DNA of 55,296 bases from Rhodococcus yunnanensis NBRC 103083 (GTDB lineage Bacteria; Actinomycetota; Actinomycetes; Mycobacteriales; Mycobacteriaceae). The translations under genes were made by a program, and so were the position numbers. The notes beneath the pieces are model-generated. The model had not been told where the DNA came from, ran no database searches, and saw only the letters and a program-made list of their open reading frames with translations. The DNA lies in NCBI RefSeq assembly GCF_001895005.1, contig NZ_BCXH01000028.1:1-55296 (forward strand), in the 5' to 3' direction. Position 1 is the stretch's first letter. The number at the start of each line of letters is the position of its first letter. Shown in pieces: positions 34,192 to 44,179 of the stretch.

Positions 34192-35429
34192 CAGCGTTGT
34201 CCTCCCCGAGCTCCTACGCTCGCCAGTCCCGCAGCGCGGGCACGTTCGATCACCTGAGGCAACGCTGCCAGAAGTGCGTCCACATCCTTGTCCGAGGACT
34301 CCGCGCCGAGCGAGAATCTGAGCGATCCTCGCGCCGTCGACGGGTCGGCACCCATTGCGATCAACACATGACTCGCGCGGGCAACACCCGCGGTGCATGC
34401 GGATCCGGTCGAGCACTCTATCCCTGCCGCATCGAGCAGCATCAGCAGCGAGTCACCCTCACACCCGGGAAACGTGAAGTGGGCGATGCCCGGCAACCTG
34501 TCCTGACCCAGTGCGCCGTTGACGACGACGTCCGGATCCAGCTCACGAACGCCGGCAATCATCTTCTCGCGTAGCCGGGTCAGTTCGTGGTGACGCACGT
34601 CCAGACTCTCGACGGTGTCCGTCAGCGCCGCAGCCATGGCGACCACCGACGCGGTGTCGTGAGTGCCCGAACGGACATCACGCTCGTGGCCTCCGCCGTG
34701 CAGCAGCGGCACACACGTGACGGTGCGACCGAGAAGAAGAGCACCGACGCCCTGGGGCCCACCGAACTTGTGCGCCGCGACGCTCAGCGCGGACAACCCA
34801 CTCGCGGTGAAATCGACCCGAAGGTGCGGCACCGCCTGAATCGCGTCGCTGTGCATCGGAATCCCGTACTCACGGGCGACCGCGGCGAGTTCTGCGATCG
34901 GCATGATGGTGCCCACCTCGTTGTTCGCCCACATCACGGTGATCAGAGCGATCTCGTCTGCAGCGCGTGCCAGTTCTGCGCGCAACGTGTCCGGGTGCAC
35001 CCGGCCCTCGCTGTCGACGGGTAGCCACGTGACCTGAGCACCCTCGTGAGCGACGAGCCACTCGACCGCGTCCAACACGGCGTGATGCTCGACGGAGCTG
35101 GCGACGATCCGCGTGCGAGACGGCTCGGCGTCGCGACGAGCAGCGAAGATGCCCTTGACCGCGAGGTTGTCACTCTCGGTTCCACCTGAGGTGAAAATCA
35201 CTTCCGACGGCCGCGCACCGAGGTTCGCAGCGATCGATTCACGGGCTTCCTCCACGCGGCGCCTGGCCGCTCGACCCGAACCGTGCAGCGAGGACGCGTT
35301 GCCGACGGTGGCGAACACCGCCGTCATCGCCTCGATTGCGGCGGGCGACATAGGCGTCGTCGCAGCGTGGTCGAGGTACACGGGTGCACTCACGTGAGGG
35401 GAAGCAGCCGAACTGCGGGCAGAAGGCAT
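34191..35429 (-). CDS. iscS: Cysteine desulfurase (IscS/NifS class)
   Basis: PLP enzyme that mobilises sulfur from cysteine as an enzyme persulfide. About 412 residues with YLDHAATTP, the PLP pocket VEHHAVL, the PLP Lys in SVAAHKFGGPQGVG and the active-site Cys loop CSTGSACTAG. Start choice: ATG at 35429 has GAAGAG upstream and adds a 12-residue polar leader; GTG at 35393 gives the shorter mycobacterial-type N-terminus but lacks a ribosome site. Directly upstream of mnmA and overlapping it. Confidence 0.95.
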   Translation of the reverse strand: MPSARSSAASPHVSAPVYLDHAATTPMSPAAIEAMTAVFATVGNASSLHGSGRAARRRVEEARESIAANLGARPSEVIFTSGGTESDNLAVKGIFAARRDAEPSRTRIVASSVEHHAVLDAVEWLVAHEGAQVTWLPVDSEGRVHPDTLRAELARAADEIALITVMWANNEVGTIMPIAELAAVAREYGIPMHSDAIQAVPHLRVDFTASGLSALSVAAHKFGGPQGVGALLLGRTVTCVPLLHGGGHERDVRSGTHDTASVVAMAAALTDTVESLDVRHHELTRLREKMIAGVRELDPDVVVNGALGQDRLPGIAHFTFPGCEGDSLLMLLDAAGIECSTGSACTAGVARASHVLIAMGADPSTARGSLRFSLGAESSDKDVDALLAALPQVIERARAAGLASVGARGGQR

Positions 35430-35497
35430 AACGCTCTTCAGGATAGCCGTTCCCCACGACCCGCCCGCGCACGAGACCTCGCGGACCGGCTCGACCA

Positions 35498-36451
35498 TCA
35501 GGCGATAGAGGTTGTCCGATGCATCTCCTGGTCCCTGGCTGCGTGAACCGTCGAATCGGGAGCCGCGCGTGCCACCGAATCGAGAGCTACATGTGCCACC
35601 GGACCCCGGCCTGCGCCCGCGCGTACCGAAGCGTTGCACCGGCGAGCGAGATCGCGCCTGTCGTTCCCCGGCGCCTCGGGCGCCACCATCTCGATCTTCG
35701 CGACGATGCCCTTCAGCCGGAAGATGCGAGAAATGGATTGCCCGATCGTCTCGTCGCCGACGAAACACGTAGCCGTCGTGAGTTCGCCTGCCGAGTCGAC
35801 GTAACGAAGCCGGATCGGCTGCACCCACGTTTCGGTGTCGACGGCAGCCTGGAACAGTGCGGGTCGAAATGTTCCGTACGCGCGTCCGCACCAGGTCGTG
35901 GCCTCGGGGAACACGACGACCGTTCCACCCGATCGAAGTCGGTCCGCGACCTGCTCGACAGTGCGCGGGAGGGTTCTCAGGTTCCGACGATGGATGGGCA
36001 GCACTCGCATCGCGCGCGCGAGCAAGCCCAGGATCGGCCAATCGATCAGATCACCGCGGGCGACGAACGTCGCCGGCCGCAGCGCGGTCAACACGATGAC
36101 GTCGGTCCACGACACGTGACCAGCGACGAGCAGAGCACCGGCATCCGTCCGTGACTTCTCACGCATCGACCGCGTGTCGTCGATCTGCAAGCCGATACCC
36201 ACGGCGAACAGAAGCAGCCGAGCACCGAAGCGGGTGACCCGTCGTCGCGCCCGGGGTGACATCGTCCCGACGACCACGAGAATCGGTAGCAGCGCGAACG
36301 CCAGAACGGCGACGAAGACACGGAGAACGACCGTGACGGCCCGGACCGTCTCGATGCCGCGGCCGATGCAGCTGTCGCTGCACGGACTCGACGGCATCCA
36401 CGCGTGATCGATCTCCGGTTCGATGACGACGCCGTTCGTCACCGTGTTCAT
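35498..36451 (-). CDS. PlsC/OlsA-type 1-acyl-sn-glycerol-3-phosphate acyltransferase
   Basis: Acyl-CoA/ACP-dependent O-acyltransferase of the PlsC family. 317 residues: membrane segment about 40-62, the catalytic H(x4)D block in GHVSWTD, the substrate block FPEATT (usual form FPEGT), and a lumen of basic residues between them. The C-terminal 45 residues are an Ala/Arg/Asp-rich tail with short repeats (HVALDS, RAAPDST, VHAARDQ). The ATG overlaps the stop of the OlsB-like gene by 4 nt, which suggests the lyso-lipid made by that enzyme is its substrate. Position equals Rv3026c. Confidence 0.88.
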   Translation of the reverse strand: MNTVTNGVVIEPEIDHAWMPSSPCSDSCIGRGIETVRAVTVVLRVFVAVLAFALLPILVVVGTMSPRARRRVTRFGARLLLFAVGIGLQIDDTRSMREKSRTDAGALLVAGHVSWTDVIVLTALRPATFVARGDLIDWPILGLLARAMRVLPIHRRNLRTLPRTVEQVADRLRSGGTVVVFPEATTWCGRAYGTFRPALFQAAVDTETWVQPIRLRYVDSAGELTTATCFVGDETIGQSISRIFRLKGIVAKIEMVAPEAPGNDRRDLARRCNASVRAGAGRGPVAHVALDSVARAAPDSTVHAARDQEMHRTTSIA

Positions 36452-37272
36452 GCCTCGCCCCTCGATTCGTACGTGGAGGCAGCGCTCCTGAGTCGATCCA
36501 GGTAGCGGGTGTTCGCCTCGTGCAGCCCCAGAAGCGCAACGAAGTCGGCGACCGCGAACGCCGGATCGTGGGCGGGTTCTCCGCAGATGCTCGCTCCCAG
36601 GCGTAGGTACCCCTTGAGCAACGGAGGAACGGCGGGTCGAGCGGGAGCCGGGAGTTCGTCGAGACCGGTACCGTCCACGATCACCGGGTTGTAGGGCACC
36701 ACTCGGCGGTTCGCGTCCGATCCGTGCTTCGACAGCAGCAGATCCCGAACACCCCGCACATTCTCACCCGGCCGATCCGCCGGTGATCCTTGCATCGGTA
36801 CCGATACGCAGCCCATCACCCATTCGAGTCCCGTCACTTCGAGGTAGTGCAGAATCCCGGCCCACATCAGCCCGAGCACCGAACCGGAGCGGTGTTCGGG
36901 ACGAACGACGGCTCGTCCCATCTCGACGACGCGAGACTTCGTCGGGTCGAGCGCAGTGAGATCGAATTCCGTTGCGGTGTAATAGCCCCCGGCGGCGATC
37001 GCCGCATCGGGCGGGAGCATCCGGTAGCACCCGACGAACGAGTCCGTGCGATTGTCGCGCACGAGCAGGTGGTCGCAGTAGTCGTCGAATCGGTCGGCAT
37101 CGCGACCGCCGGTGGCCGCCGGCATCTCGAAACCGGGTTCGGAGGTGAAGACGTCGAATCGAAGTCGCTGCGCGGCTTCGCGGTGGTGCCGGTCGGTGGA
37201 CAGGACCAGGGTGTATCGGTCCGTGGCAACGGTCGGGCGGGCGCCGTGCTTGGTCATGACTGAAGTGGTCAT
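36448..37272 (-). CDS. OlsB-like GNAT N-acyltransferase
   Basis: 274 residues of the acetyltransferase family that includes ornithine N-acyltransferase OlsB (autoinducer-synthase-like GNAT). Core blocks: AAQRLRFDVF, DDYCDHLLVRD, GCYRMLPPDAA, then EMGRAVVRPEHRSGSVLGLMWAGI. OlsB links a 3-hydroxyacyl group to ornithine to give lyso-ornithine lipid. Together with the overlapping PlsC-type gene this would be a two-step ornithine-lipid pathway (inference). Position equals Rv3027c. ATG at 37272; an in-frame ATG five codons in is an alternative. Confidence 0.85.
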   Translation of the reverse strand: MTTSVMTKHGARPTVATDRYTLVLSTDRHHREAAQRLRFDVFTSEPGFEMPAATGGRDADRFDDYCDHLLVRDNRTDSFVGCYRMLPPDAAIAAGGYYTATEFDLTALDPTKSRVVEMGRAVVRPEHRSGSVLGLMWAGILHYLEVTGLEWVMGCVSVPMQGSPADRPGENVRGVRDLLLSKHGSDANRRVVPYNPVIVDGTGLDELPAPARPAVPPLLKGYLRLGASICGEPAHDPAFAVADFVALLGLHEANTRYLDRLRSAASTYESRGEA

Positions 37273-37361
37273 GATGCTGTGTCTAACGAGCGGGAGCGGC
37301 GTCAGTGCATCACCTGGGTAACGTGTCCGAACACGTTGAATGAACGACTGCGAACAGCGCT

Positions 37362-37393
37362 CGGCCCCCGCATCGACGAGGATGCGGGGGCCG
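37362..37393. terminator. Terminator downstream of etfA
   Basis: A perfect 13-bp stem (37362-37374 with 37381-37393, arms CGGCCCCCGCATC and its complement) with a 6-nt loop lies about 47 nt past the etfA stop on the minus strand. Confidence 0.8.
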
Positions 37394-37406
37394 TGCCTCA
37401 GGGTGA

Positions 37407-37448
37407 GTGAATCAGCCTGTGTGAATCAGCCTGTGTGAATCAGCCCTT
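37407..37448. repeat. Three tandem 14-bp repeats across the etfA stop codon
   Basis: GTGAATCAGCCTGT occurs at 37407 and 37421 and, with two changes, at 37435-37448 where it spans the etfA stop. On the minus strand each copy carries a TGA, so the stop region has been duplicated twice. Confidence 0.85.
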
Positions 37449-38396
37449 GTGCTTCTTGACTGCCTCGGTCAGCTGAGGAGCCACGTTGAAGAGGTCTCCC
37501 ACGATGCCGTAATCGGCGATCTCGAAGATCGGTGCTTCCTCGTCCTTGTTGACCGCGACGATCGTCTTCGAGGTCTGCATGCCTGCGCGATGCTGAATGG
37601 CCCCGGAGATGCCGAGTGCGATGTACAGCTGAGGTGAGACCGTCTTACCGGTCTGGCCTACCTGGAACTGGCCTGGGTAGTAACCCGAATCGACTGCGGC
37701 ACGCGACGCGCCCACTGCCGCTCCGAGCGAATCCGCGAGCTCTTCGACGACATGGAACTTGTCTGCACTGCCGACGCCACGTCCACCGGAGACGACGACG
37801 GTGGCCTCGGTGAGCTCGGGGCGGTCGCCACCGACGATGGGGTCGCGCGAGACGACCTTGGTGACGCCCTCTTCCTGTGCGGGAACGTCCACGGTCTCGC
37901 GTGCGCCTGCACCTGCCTTCGGCTCGGCCTCGATGGCGCCGGGGCGAACAGAGATGACGGGAACGTCGCCGTTCGCCTTGGCCTCGACGGTGAAGGCGCC
38001 GCCGAAGATGGAGTACACGGCACTGCCGTCACCGTTCACAGCGATGACGTCGGAGTGCAGCCCTGAGCCGAGGCGTGCGGCGAGGCGACCTGCGACCTCT
38101 TTGCCCTCGGTGCTGGAGGCGGTGATGATCGCGGCGGGACTCACCGATTCCGCGAGCGAGGACAACACGTCGACCTTCGGCGTGAGGAGGAATCCCTCGA
38201 TGTCGTCGGACTCGGCGGCGTAGATCTTCTCGGCGCCTGCCTCGGTCAGTGCGTCGGCGAGCTTGTCCGTGGTGCCGGCGGGGCCGGTCACGACTGCAGA
38301 CGGCTCACCGAGTGCGCGAGCTGCGGTGATGAGTTCGAGGCTGACCTTCTTCAGGGCACCCTCGGCGTGCTCGACGAGCACAAGTACTTCTGCCAT
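37440..38396 (-). CDS. etfA: Electron transfer flavoprotein, alpha subunit
   Basis: FAD-binding subunit of ETF, accepting electrons from acyl-CoA dehydrogenases and passing them to ETF:quinone oxidoreductase. 318 residues. The N-terminal domain opens EVLVLVEHAEGALKK. The C-terminal FAD domain contains VVSGGRGVGSADKF, the KTVSPQLYIALGISGAIQH signature and VAVNKDEEAPIFEIADYGIVGD. ATG at 38396 with GAGGAG; the in-frame ATG at 38426 has no ribosome site. It follows etfB by 80 bp. Synteny with Rv3028c. Confidence 0.97.
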   Translation of the reverse strand: MAEVLVLVEHAEGALKKVSLELITAARALGEPSAVVTGPAGTTDKLADALTEAGAEKIYAAESDDIEGFLLTPKVDVLSSLAESVSPAAIITASSTEGKEVAGRLAARLGSGLHSDVIAVNGDGSAVYSIFGGAFTVEAKANGDVPVISVRPGAIEAEPKAGAGARETVDVPAQEEGVTKVVSRDPIVGGDRPELTEATVVVSGGRGVGSADKFHVVEELADSLGAAVGASRAAVDSGYYPGQFQVGQTGKTVSPQLYIALGISGAIQHRAGMQTSKTIVAVNKDEEAPIFEIADYGIVGDLFNVAPQLTEAVKKHKG

Positions 38397-38476
38397 TTCT
38401 TGCTCCTCTTGTGTCTGCTGCTTCATCGGGGTCGCTCCCGCGGGTTACGGCTCCCGTGTCTGCGAAGGGTGTGCGA

Positions 38477-39277
38477 TCAGATGATTTTCTGGCCGACGAG
38501 GTAGGTAGCGATCTTGTCGCCGCCGTCGCCCTCGTCGGTGACGCGCTCACCAGCAGTCTTGGGAGGCTTGGGCGTCGACGACGTCACCGTGGTGCCTGCG
38601 TTCTCGAAGCCGACCGTCTCCGCCTCGACCCCGATGTCGGCGAGTGTCAGCGTCTGCACCGTCTTCTTCTTGGCGGCCATGATGCCCTTGAAGGACGGGA
38701 AGCGCGGCTCGTTGATCTTCTCTGTGACACTGACGATGGCAGGCAGGGTTGCCTCCAGGCCGAAGATGCCCTCGTCCGTCTCGCGCTCGCCGGAGACGGT
38801 GTCGCCGTCGACGCTCAGCTTGCGCAGCTGGGTCAGCTGCGGAATGCCGAGGTACTCGGCGATGATGGCGGGAACGGCACCGGTGCGTCCGTCGGTTGCC
38901 TCGTTGCCGGCGATGATGAGTTCGGTCGGTTCACCGTTCTCGAACTCGATCTGTCCGAGTGCTGCCGCGAGCGCCCACGCGGTCTGAATTGCGTCGGAAC
39001 CGTGCAGCGCAGGGTCGTTCAGGTGAACAGCGCTGTCGGCGCCCATGGACAGGGCCTTGCGGATGGCGTCCGTTGCGCGATCGGGGCCTGCGGACAGGAC
39101 CTTGACCTCACCGCCCTTGGACTCCTTGATGAGCAGTGCTTCCTCGACTGCGCGCTCGTTGATCTCGTCGAGCACTGCGTCGGCGGCTTCGCGATCGAGG
39201 GTGAAGTCACCGTCGGTCAGCTTGCGCTCGGACCACGTGTCGGGAACCTGCTTGATCAAAACAACGATGTTCGTCAT
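38477..39277 (-). CDS. etfB: Electron transfer flavoprotein, beta subunit
   Basis: AMP-binding/recognition subunit of ETF, partner of EtfA. 266 residues: opening MTNIVVLIKQVPDTWSERKL, the NERAVEEALLIKE loop, the AGNEATDGRTGAVPAIIAEYLG segment and a C-terminal Thr/Pro-rich stretch. First gene of the operon; ATG at 39277. Synteny with Rv3029c. Confidence 0.97.
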   Translation of the reverse strand: MTNIVVLIKQVPDTWSERKLTDGDFTLDREAADAVLDEINERAVEEALLIKESKGGEVKVLSAGPDRATDAIRKALSMGADSAVHLNDPALHGSDAIQTAWALAAALGQIEFENGEPTELIIAGNEATDGRTGAVPAIIAEYLGIPQLTQLRKLSVDGDTVSGERETDEGIFGLEATLPAIVSVTEKINEPRFPSFKGIMAAKKKTVQTLTLADIGVEAETVGFENAGTTVTSSTPKPPKTAGERVTDEGDGGDKIATYLVGQKII

Positions 39278-39375
39278 GGGTCTGCGTCGACCTCCTGGTC
39301 AATGTTCCGCTTATTCGAATGTCTCGTATGGGTTCTTGCAGTTCTACGGCCTCGCCGTAGATTACCCCATCATTA

Positions 39376-39391
39376 GTTACTGGTGGGTAAC
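39376..39391. promoter_or_regulatory. Candidate operator between etfB and the methyltransferase gene
   Basis: GTTAC-TGGTGG-GTAAC (39376-39391) is an inverted repeat of 5-bp arms in the 209-bp divergent promoter region. It resembles TetR/FadR-style sites by shape only; the regulator is unknown. Confidence 0.4.
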
Positions 39392-39486
39392 ATACCGCGT
39401 TTCCAGACTGACCATACATCCGCCCCCGTGGCGTTCCGACTGCATGTCCTGTTCTTCCGTCCAGCCAAGGCACTACCCTCTCGTCG

Positions 39487-40292
39487 GTGACCGAATCTTC
39501 GAACGCAGCCGAGGCCGCGGACCCCATGTCGACACCGTTGCCTCTCACCGGCGAGAGAACGGTGCCCGGCATCGCCGAGGAGAACTACTGGTTCCGCCGA
39601 CACGAGGTCGTGTACCAGCACCTCCGTGAGCGCTGCGCGGGCGGCGTCGTCCTCGAGGCAGGATCCGGAGAAGGCTACGGCGCCAACATGATCGCGGACG
39701 TCGCGTCCACTGTGCTCGGTCTCGACTACGACGCATCCGCGGCCGCTCACGTTCGCGGTCGCTACCCACGCGTGGGCATGGTGCGAGGCAATCTCGCCCA
39801 ACTTCCGGTCGCCGACGACTCGGTGGATGTGGTCGTCAACTTTCAGGTCATCGAACATCTCTGGGATCAAGCGCAGTTCCTGGCCGAGTGCTACCGAGTC
39901 CTCGCCCCCGGTGGTGCGTTGCTGATCAGCACCCCCAACCGCATCACGTTCTCCCCCGGACGCGACACGCCGCTCAACCCGTTCCACACCCGCGAACTCG
40001 CGGCCGCCGAACTCGCCGAGCTGCTCGTGGATGCGCGGTTCACGGTCGAGAGCATGACCGGAGTTCATCACGGCGCAGTGCTGCGCGAGCTCGACTCCAA
40101 ACACGGTGGCTCGTTCATCGACGCCCAGATCGAGCGCGCGCTGGCAGGTCAGCCGTGGCCCGCGGACCTGACGGCGGACGTCGCGGCGATCCGATCCGCG
40201 GACTTCGACATTCGAGCCTCCGAGATCGACGCCAGCCTCGATCTGGTCGCGATCGCCGTCAAGCCGGCAGCATCGACCTCTCCGGTAAGCGG

Positions 40293-40296
<4 letters not shown>
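39487..40296 (+). CDS. SAM-dependent methyltransferase (Rv3030-like)
   Basis: 269 residues, class I Rossmann methyltransferase: motif I VVLEAGSGEGYGANM (about 54-68), acidic LGLDYDASAAAH, motif NFQVIEHLWDQAQFL and LAPGGALLISTPN. The position at the head of the glucan gene trio matches Rv3030, which is proposed to methylate glucose in methylglucose lipopolysaccharide. GTG start 8 nt after a TACCCT box (39473-39478), so perhaps leaderless. Its stop overlaps the GH57 start (GTGA). Confidence 0.88.
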
Positions 40297-41837
<1,541 letters not shown>

Positions 41838-43085
41838 GTGAAGATTCTGATGGTGTCGTGGGAGTATCCCCCGGTCGTCGTCGGTGGTCTGGGGAGGCAC
41901 GTTCACCATCTGGCGACGGAGCTGGTCCGGTCCGGCCACGAGGTGGTCGTGCTGTCGCGTCGGCCCACCGGTACCGATGCGGCCACCCATCCGACACACC
42001 ATCGAATCGAGGACGGCGTACTCGTCGTCGCTGTGGCCGAGGATCCCGCGCATTTCGTCTTCGGTCGAGACATGCTGGCATGGACGCTCGCAATGGGGCA
42101 CGCGATGGTTCGAGCAGGAATCGCTCTCGGTAAACCCGGCCTCGGCGACGGGTGGCAGCCCGACGTCGTGCACGCACACGACTGGCTCGTGGCGCATCCC
42201 TCGATCGCTCTCGCCGAACACTTCGACGTACCACTGGTTTCCACCATTCACGCCACCGAAGCCGGGCGTCACAGTGGATGGATCTCGGGCCCGGTCAACC
42301 GTCAGGTGCACTCGATCGAATGGTGGTTGGCCAACGACTCCGATGCAGTGATCGCGTGTTCGGCGTCGATGAAGGACGAAGTGAGCCGACTCTTCGGCAT
42401 CAAGGACGCATCCGTCAGCGTCATCAAGAACGGTATCGACATCCGAACGTGGAGCTTCCGCCGCCGCGAACCACGCTCCGAACCTGCGAAACTTCTGTAC
42501 GTCGGGCGGCTCGAATACGAAAAGGGGATCCAGGACGCCATCGCAGCACTCCCCCGCCTGCGCCGCAGCCACCCGGGAACAACGCTGCACATCGCCGGTG
42601 AGGGAACACAATTCGCGTGGCTCGCGCAGTTGGCCCGCACCCACCGTGTGTCTCGCGCGGTCTCGTTCCTCGGAACACTCGACCACACCGAACTACTCGG
42701 CTGGCTGCACGGCGCGGACGCCATCGTTCTACCGAGCCGGTACGAGCCGTTCGGAATCATCGCACTCGAAGCAGCTGCCGCGGGAACCCCGCTCGTCGCA
42801 TCCACCGCAGGTGGACTCGGCGAGGCGATCGTCGACGGACAGACCGGACTGTCCTTCGAGCCCGCGGACATCGCCGGTCTCGCAGCCGCAGTACGACGCG
42901 TGCTCGACAACGTCGATGCGGCACAGGACCGCGCCGACGCCGCACGAGCACGCCTCACCACCGACTTCGACTGGAAGCACGTCGCCGACGCGACGGCCCA
43001 GGTCTACCTGGGAGCCAAGCGAAAAGTGCGCTACCCGCTGGCTCGGCCCGTCATCGTCGAACGCGCCCTACCCGAGCGAAGCTGA
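41838..43085 (+). CDS. GT4 alpha-1,4-glucosyltransferase (Rv3032-like)
   Basis: 415 residues, GT-B fold: N-terminal domain with WEYPPVVVGGLGRHVHHLA and VVHAHDWLVAHP; C-terminal nucleotide-sugar domain with LLYVGRLEYEKGIQD and the EPFGIIALEAAAAGTPLVAS (E-x7-E) block. Rv3032 is reported to elongate MGLP and glycogen-type alpha-1,4-glucans. GTG start at 41838 abuts the GH57 stop, so the three plus-strand genes form one transcript. Its 3' end overlaps the convergent acyltransferase by 18 bp. Confidence 0.94.
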   Translation: MKILMVSWEYPPVVVGGLGRHVHHLATELVRSGHEVVVLSRRPTGTDAATHPTHHRIEDGVLVVAVAEDPAHFVFGRDMLAWTLAMGHAMVRAGIALGKPGLGDGWQPDVVHAHDWLVAHPSIALAEHFDVPLVSTIHATEAGRHSGWISGPVNRQVHSIEWWLANDSDAVIACSASMKDEVSRLFGIKDASVSVIKNGIDIRTWSFRRREPRSEPAKLLYVGRLEYEKGIQDAIAALPRLRRSHPGTTLHIAGEGTQFAWLAQLARTHRVSRAVSFLGTLDHTELLGWLHGADAIVLPSRYEPFGIIALEAAAAGTPLVASTAGGLGEAIVDGQTGLSFEPADIAGLAAAVRRVLDNVDAAQDRADAARARLTTDFDWKHVADATAQVYLGAKRKVRYPLARPVIVERALPERS

Positions 43086-43844
43086 GTCTCCGCGAGCGGC
43101 CTCGGCTGCCCGAAGTGCCTTCTTACGCTCGATGTCCTCGAGAGCAGCAATGTACTCGGCGCGCGACGCCGCTCCCGCCTCCCAGTCGACCTTACGATTG
43201 CGGACCACTTTCGCCGGAGCACCGACCGCGATGCTGTAGTCGGGAACGACGCCTTTCACGACAGCATGCGCCCCGAGGACACACCCACGCCCCACACTCG
43301 TTTCGCGCAACACCGTCACCTTGGCCGCGATCCACGTGTCCGGACCGATTCGCACAGGCCCCTTGACTATCCCCTGATCCTTGATCGGCGTCGTGACATC
43401 GTCCATACGGTGGTCGAAATCGCAGATATAACACCAGTCCGCAACCAACGTCGACGCACCGATCTCGATGTCCAAGTACGTGTTCACGACATTGTCCTTA
43501 CCGAAGACGACCTTGTCTCCGATCCGCAACGAACCCTCGTGACACCGGATGGCATTGCCGTCACCGATGTGAACCCATCGCCCGATCTCCAGCCGCGACA
43601 GCTCAGGCGTCGAATGAATCTCCACATTCTTGCCGAGAAATACCATCCCGCGCAGAATCACATGCGGATTCGCAGCCTTGAACCGCGCCAGACGGTAATA
43701 CCGCACCAGATACCACGGCGTGTAGGCCTTGTTCTGCAGAACCCACCTCAACGAATCCCGTGTGAGGAACCGTGCCTGATCCTCATCGCGCCGTCTCGAT
43801 CCCCGCCAGCGCGAACGCAACGGTGCGTTCCACATACTCGTCAT
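43068..43844 (-). CDS. Hexapeptide-repeat acyltransferase (Rv3034c-like)
   Basis: 258 residues with a left-handed beta-helix acyltransferase domain: IGRWVHIGDGNAIRCHEGSL, then IGDKVVFG, TLVADWCYICDFDHRM, IGPDTWIAAKVTVL and VLGAHAVVKG. The catalytic His lies in the DFDHRM loop, and a C-terminal Ala/Glu helix follows. Probably O-acetylates or acylates a sugar, fitting acylated MGLP (inference). I use ATG 43844 (MTSMWN); ATG 43835 is possible. The frame is open through the upstream tandem repeats but that part is not plausible protein. Confidence 0.88.
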   Translation of the reverse strand: MTSMWNAPLRSRWRGSRRRDEDQARFLTRDSLRWVLQNKAYTPWYLVRYYRLARFKAANPHVILRGMVFLGKNVEIHSTPELSRLEIGRWVHIGDGNAIRCHEGSLRIGDKVVFGKDNVVNTYLDIEIGASTLVADWCYICDFDHRMDDVTTPIKDQGIVKGPVRIGPDTWIAAKVTVLRETSVGRGCVLGAHAVVKGVVPDYSIAVGAPAKVVRNRKVDWEAGAASRAEYIAALEDIERKKALRAAEAARGDSASLG

Positions 43845-43894
43845 AACAGGCACCCTAGTTGGGACCTCCCGCCGACTCCACTCCTGCTCTTGTC

Positions 43895-44064
43895 CGGTCG
43901 TTCCGCAAGCTCCACTCCCGCTCTGATCCGGTCGTTCCGCAGGCTCCACTCCTGCTCCGATCCGGTCGTTCCGCAGGCTCCACTCCTGCTCTGATCCGGT
44001 CGTTCCGCAGGCTCCACTCCTGCTCTGATCCGGTCGTTCCGCAGGCTCCACTCCTGCCTCGTAA
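43895..44064. repeat. 34-bp tandem repeat (five copies)
   Basis: Units begin with CGGTCGTTCCGCA at 43895, 43929, 43963, 43997 and 44031, exactly 34 bp apart and nearly identical after the first. A partial copy precedes the first. They fill half of the 335-bp divergent gap (43845-44179) between the acyltransferase and the PQQ-type lipoprotein. The period is not a multiple of three, so this is unlikely to be coding. The remainder of the gap holds the lipoprotein's ribosome site and no other feature I can name. Confidence 0.9.
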
Positions 44065-44179
44065 CCAAGGCGCTTCCGGGGCAACCGCGCACACCGCGAT
44101 AGTCTCTTTCCCGACGCGTGTGCACCCGCCGAGTGGATCGGGGCTGTGCGCGAGAATTCACTACGAAGGAGATCACAAC

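Noticed and set aside
43855..44094. Repeat protein encoded by the 34-bp repeats (minus strand)
   Set aside because: A 34-bp period cycles through all three frames, no ribosome site exists, and the openness of all frames is a property of the GC-rich unit.
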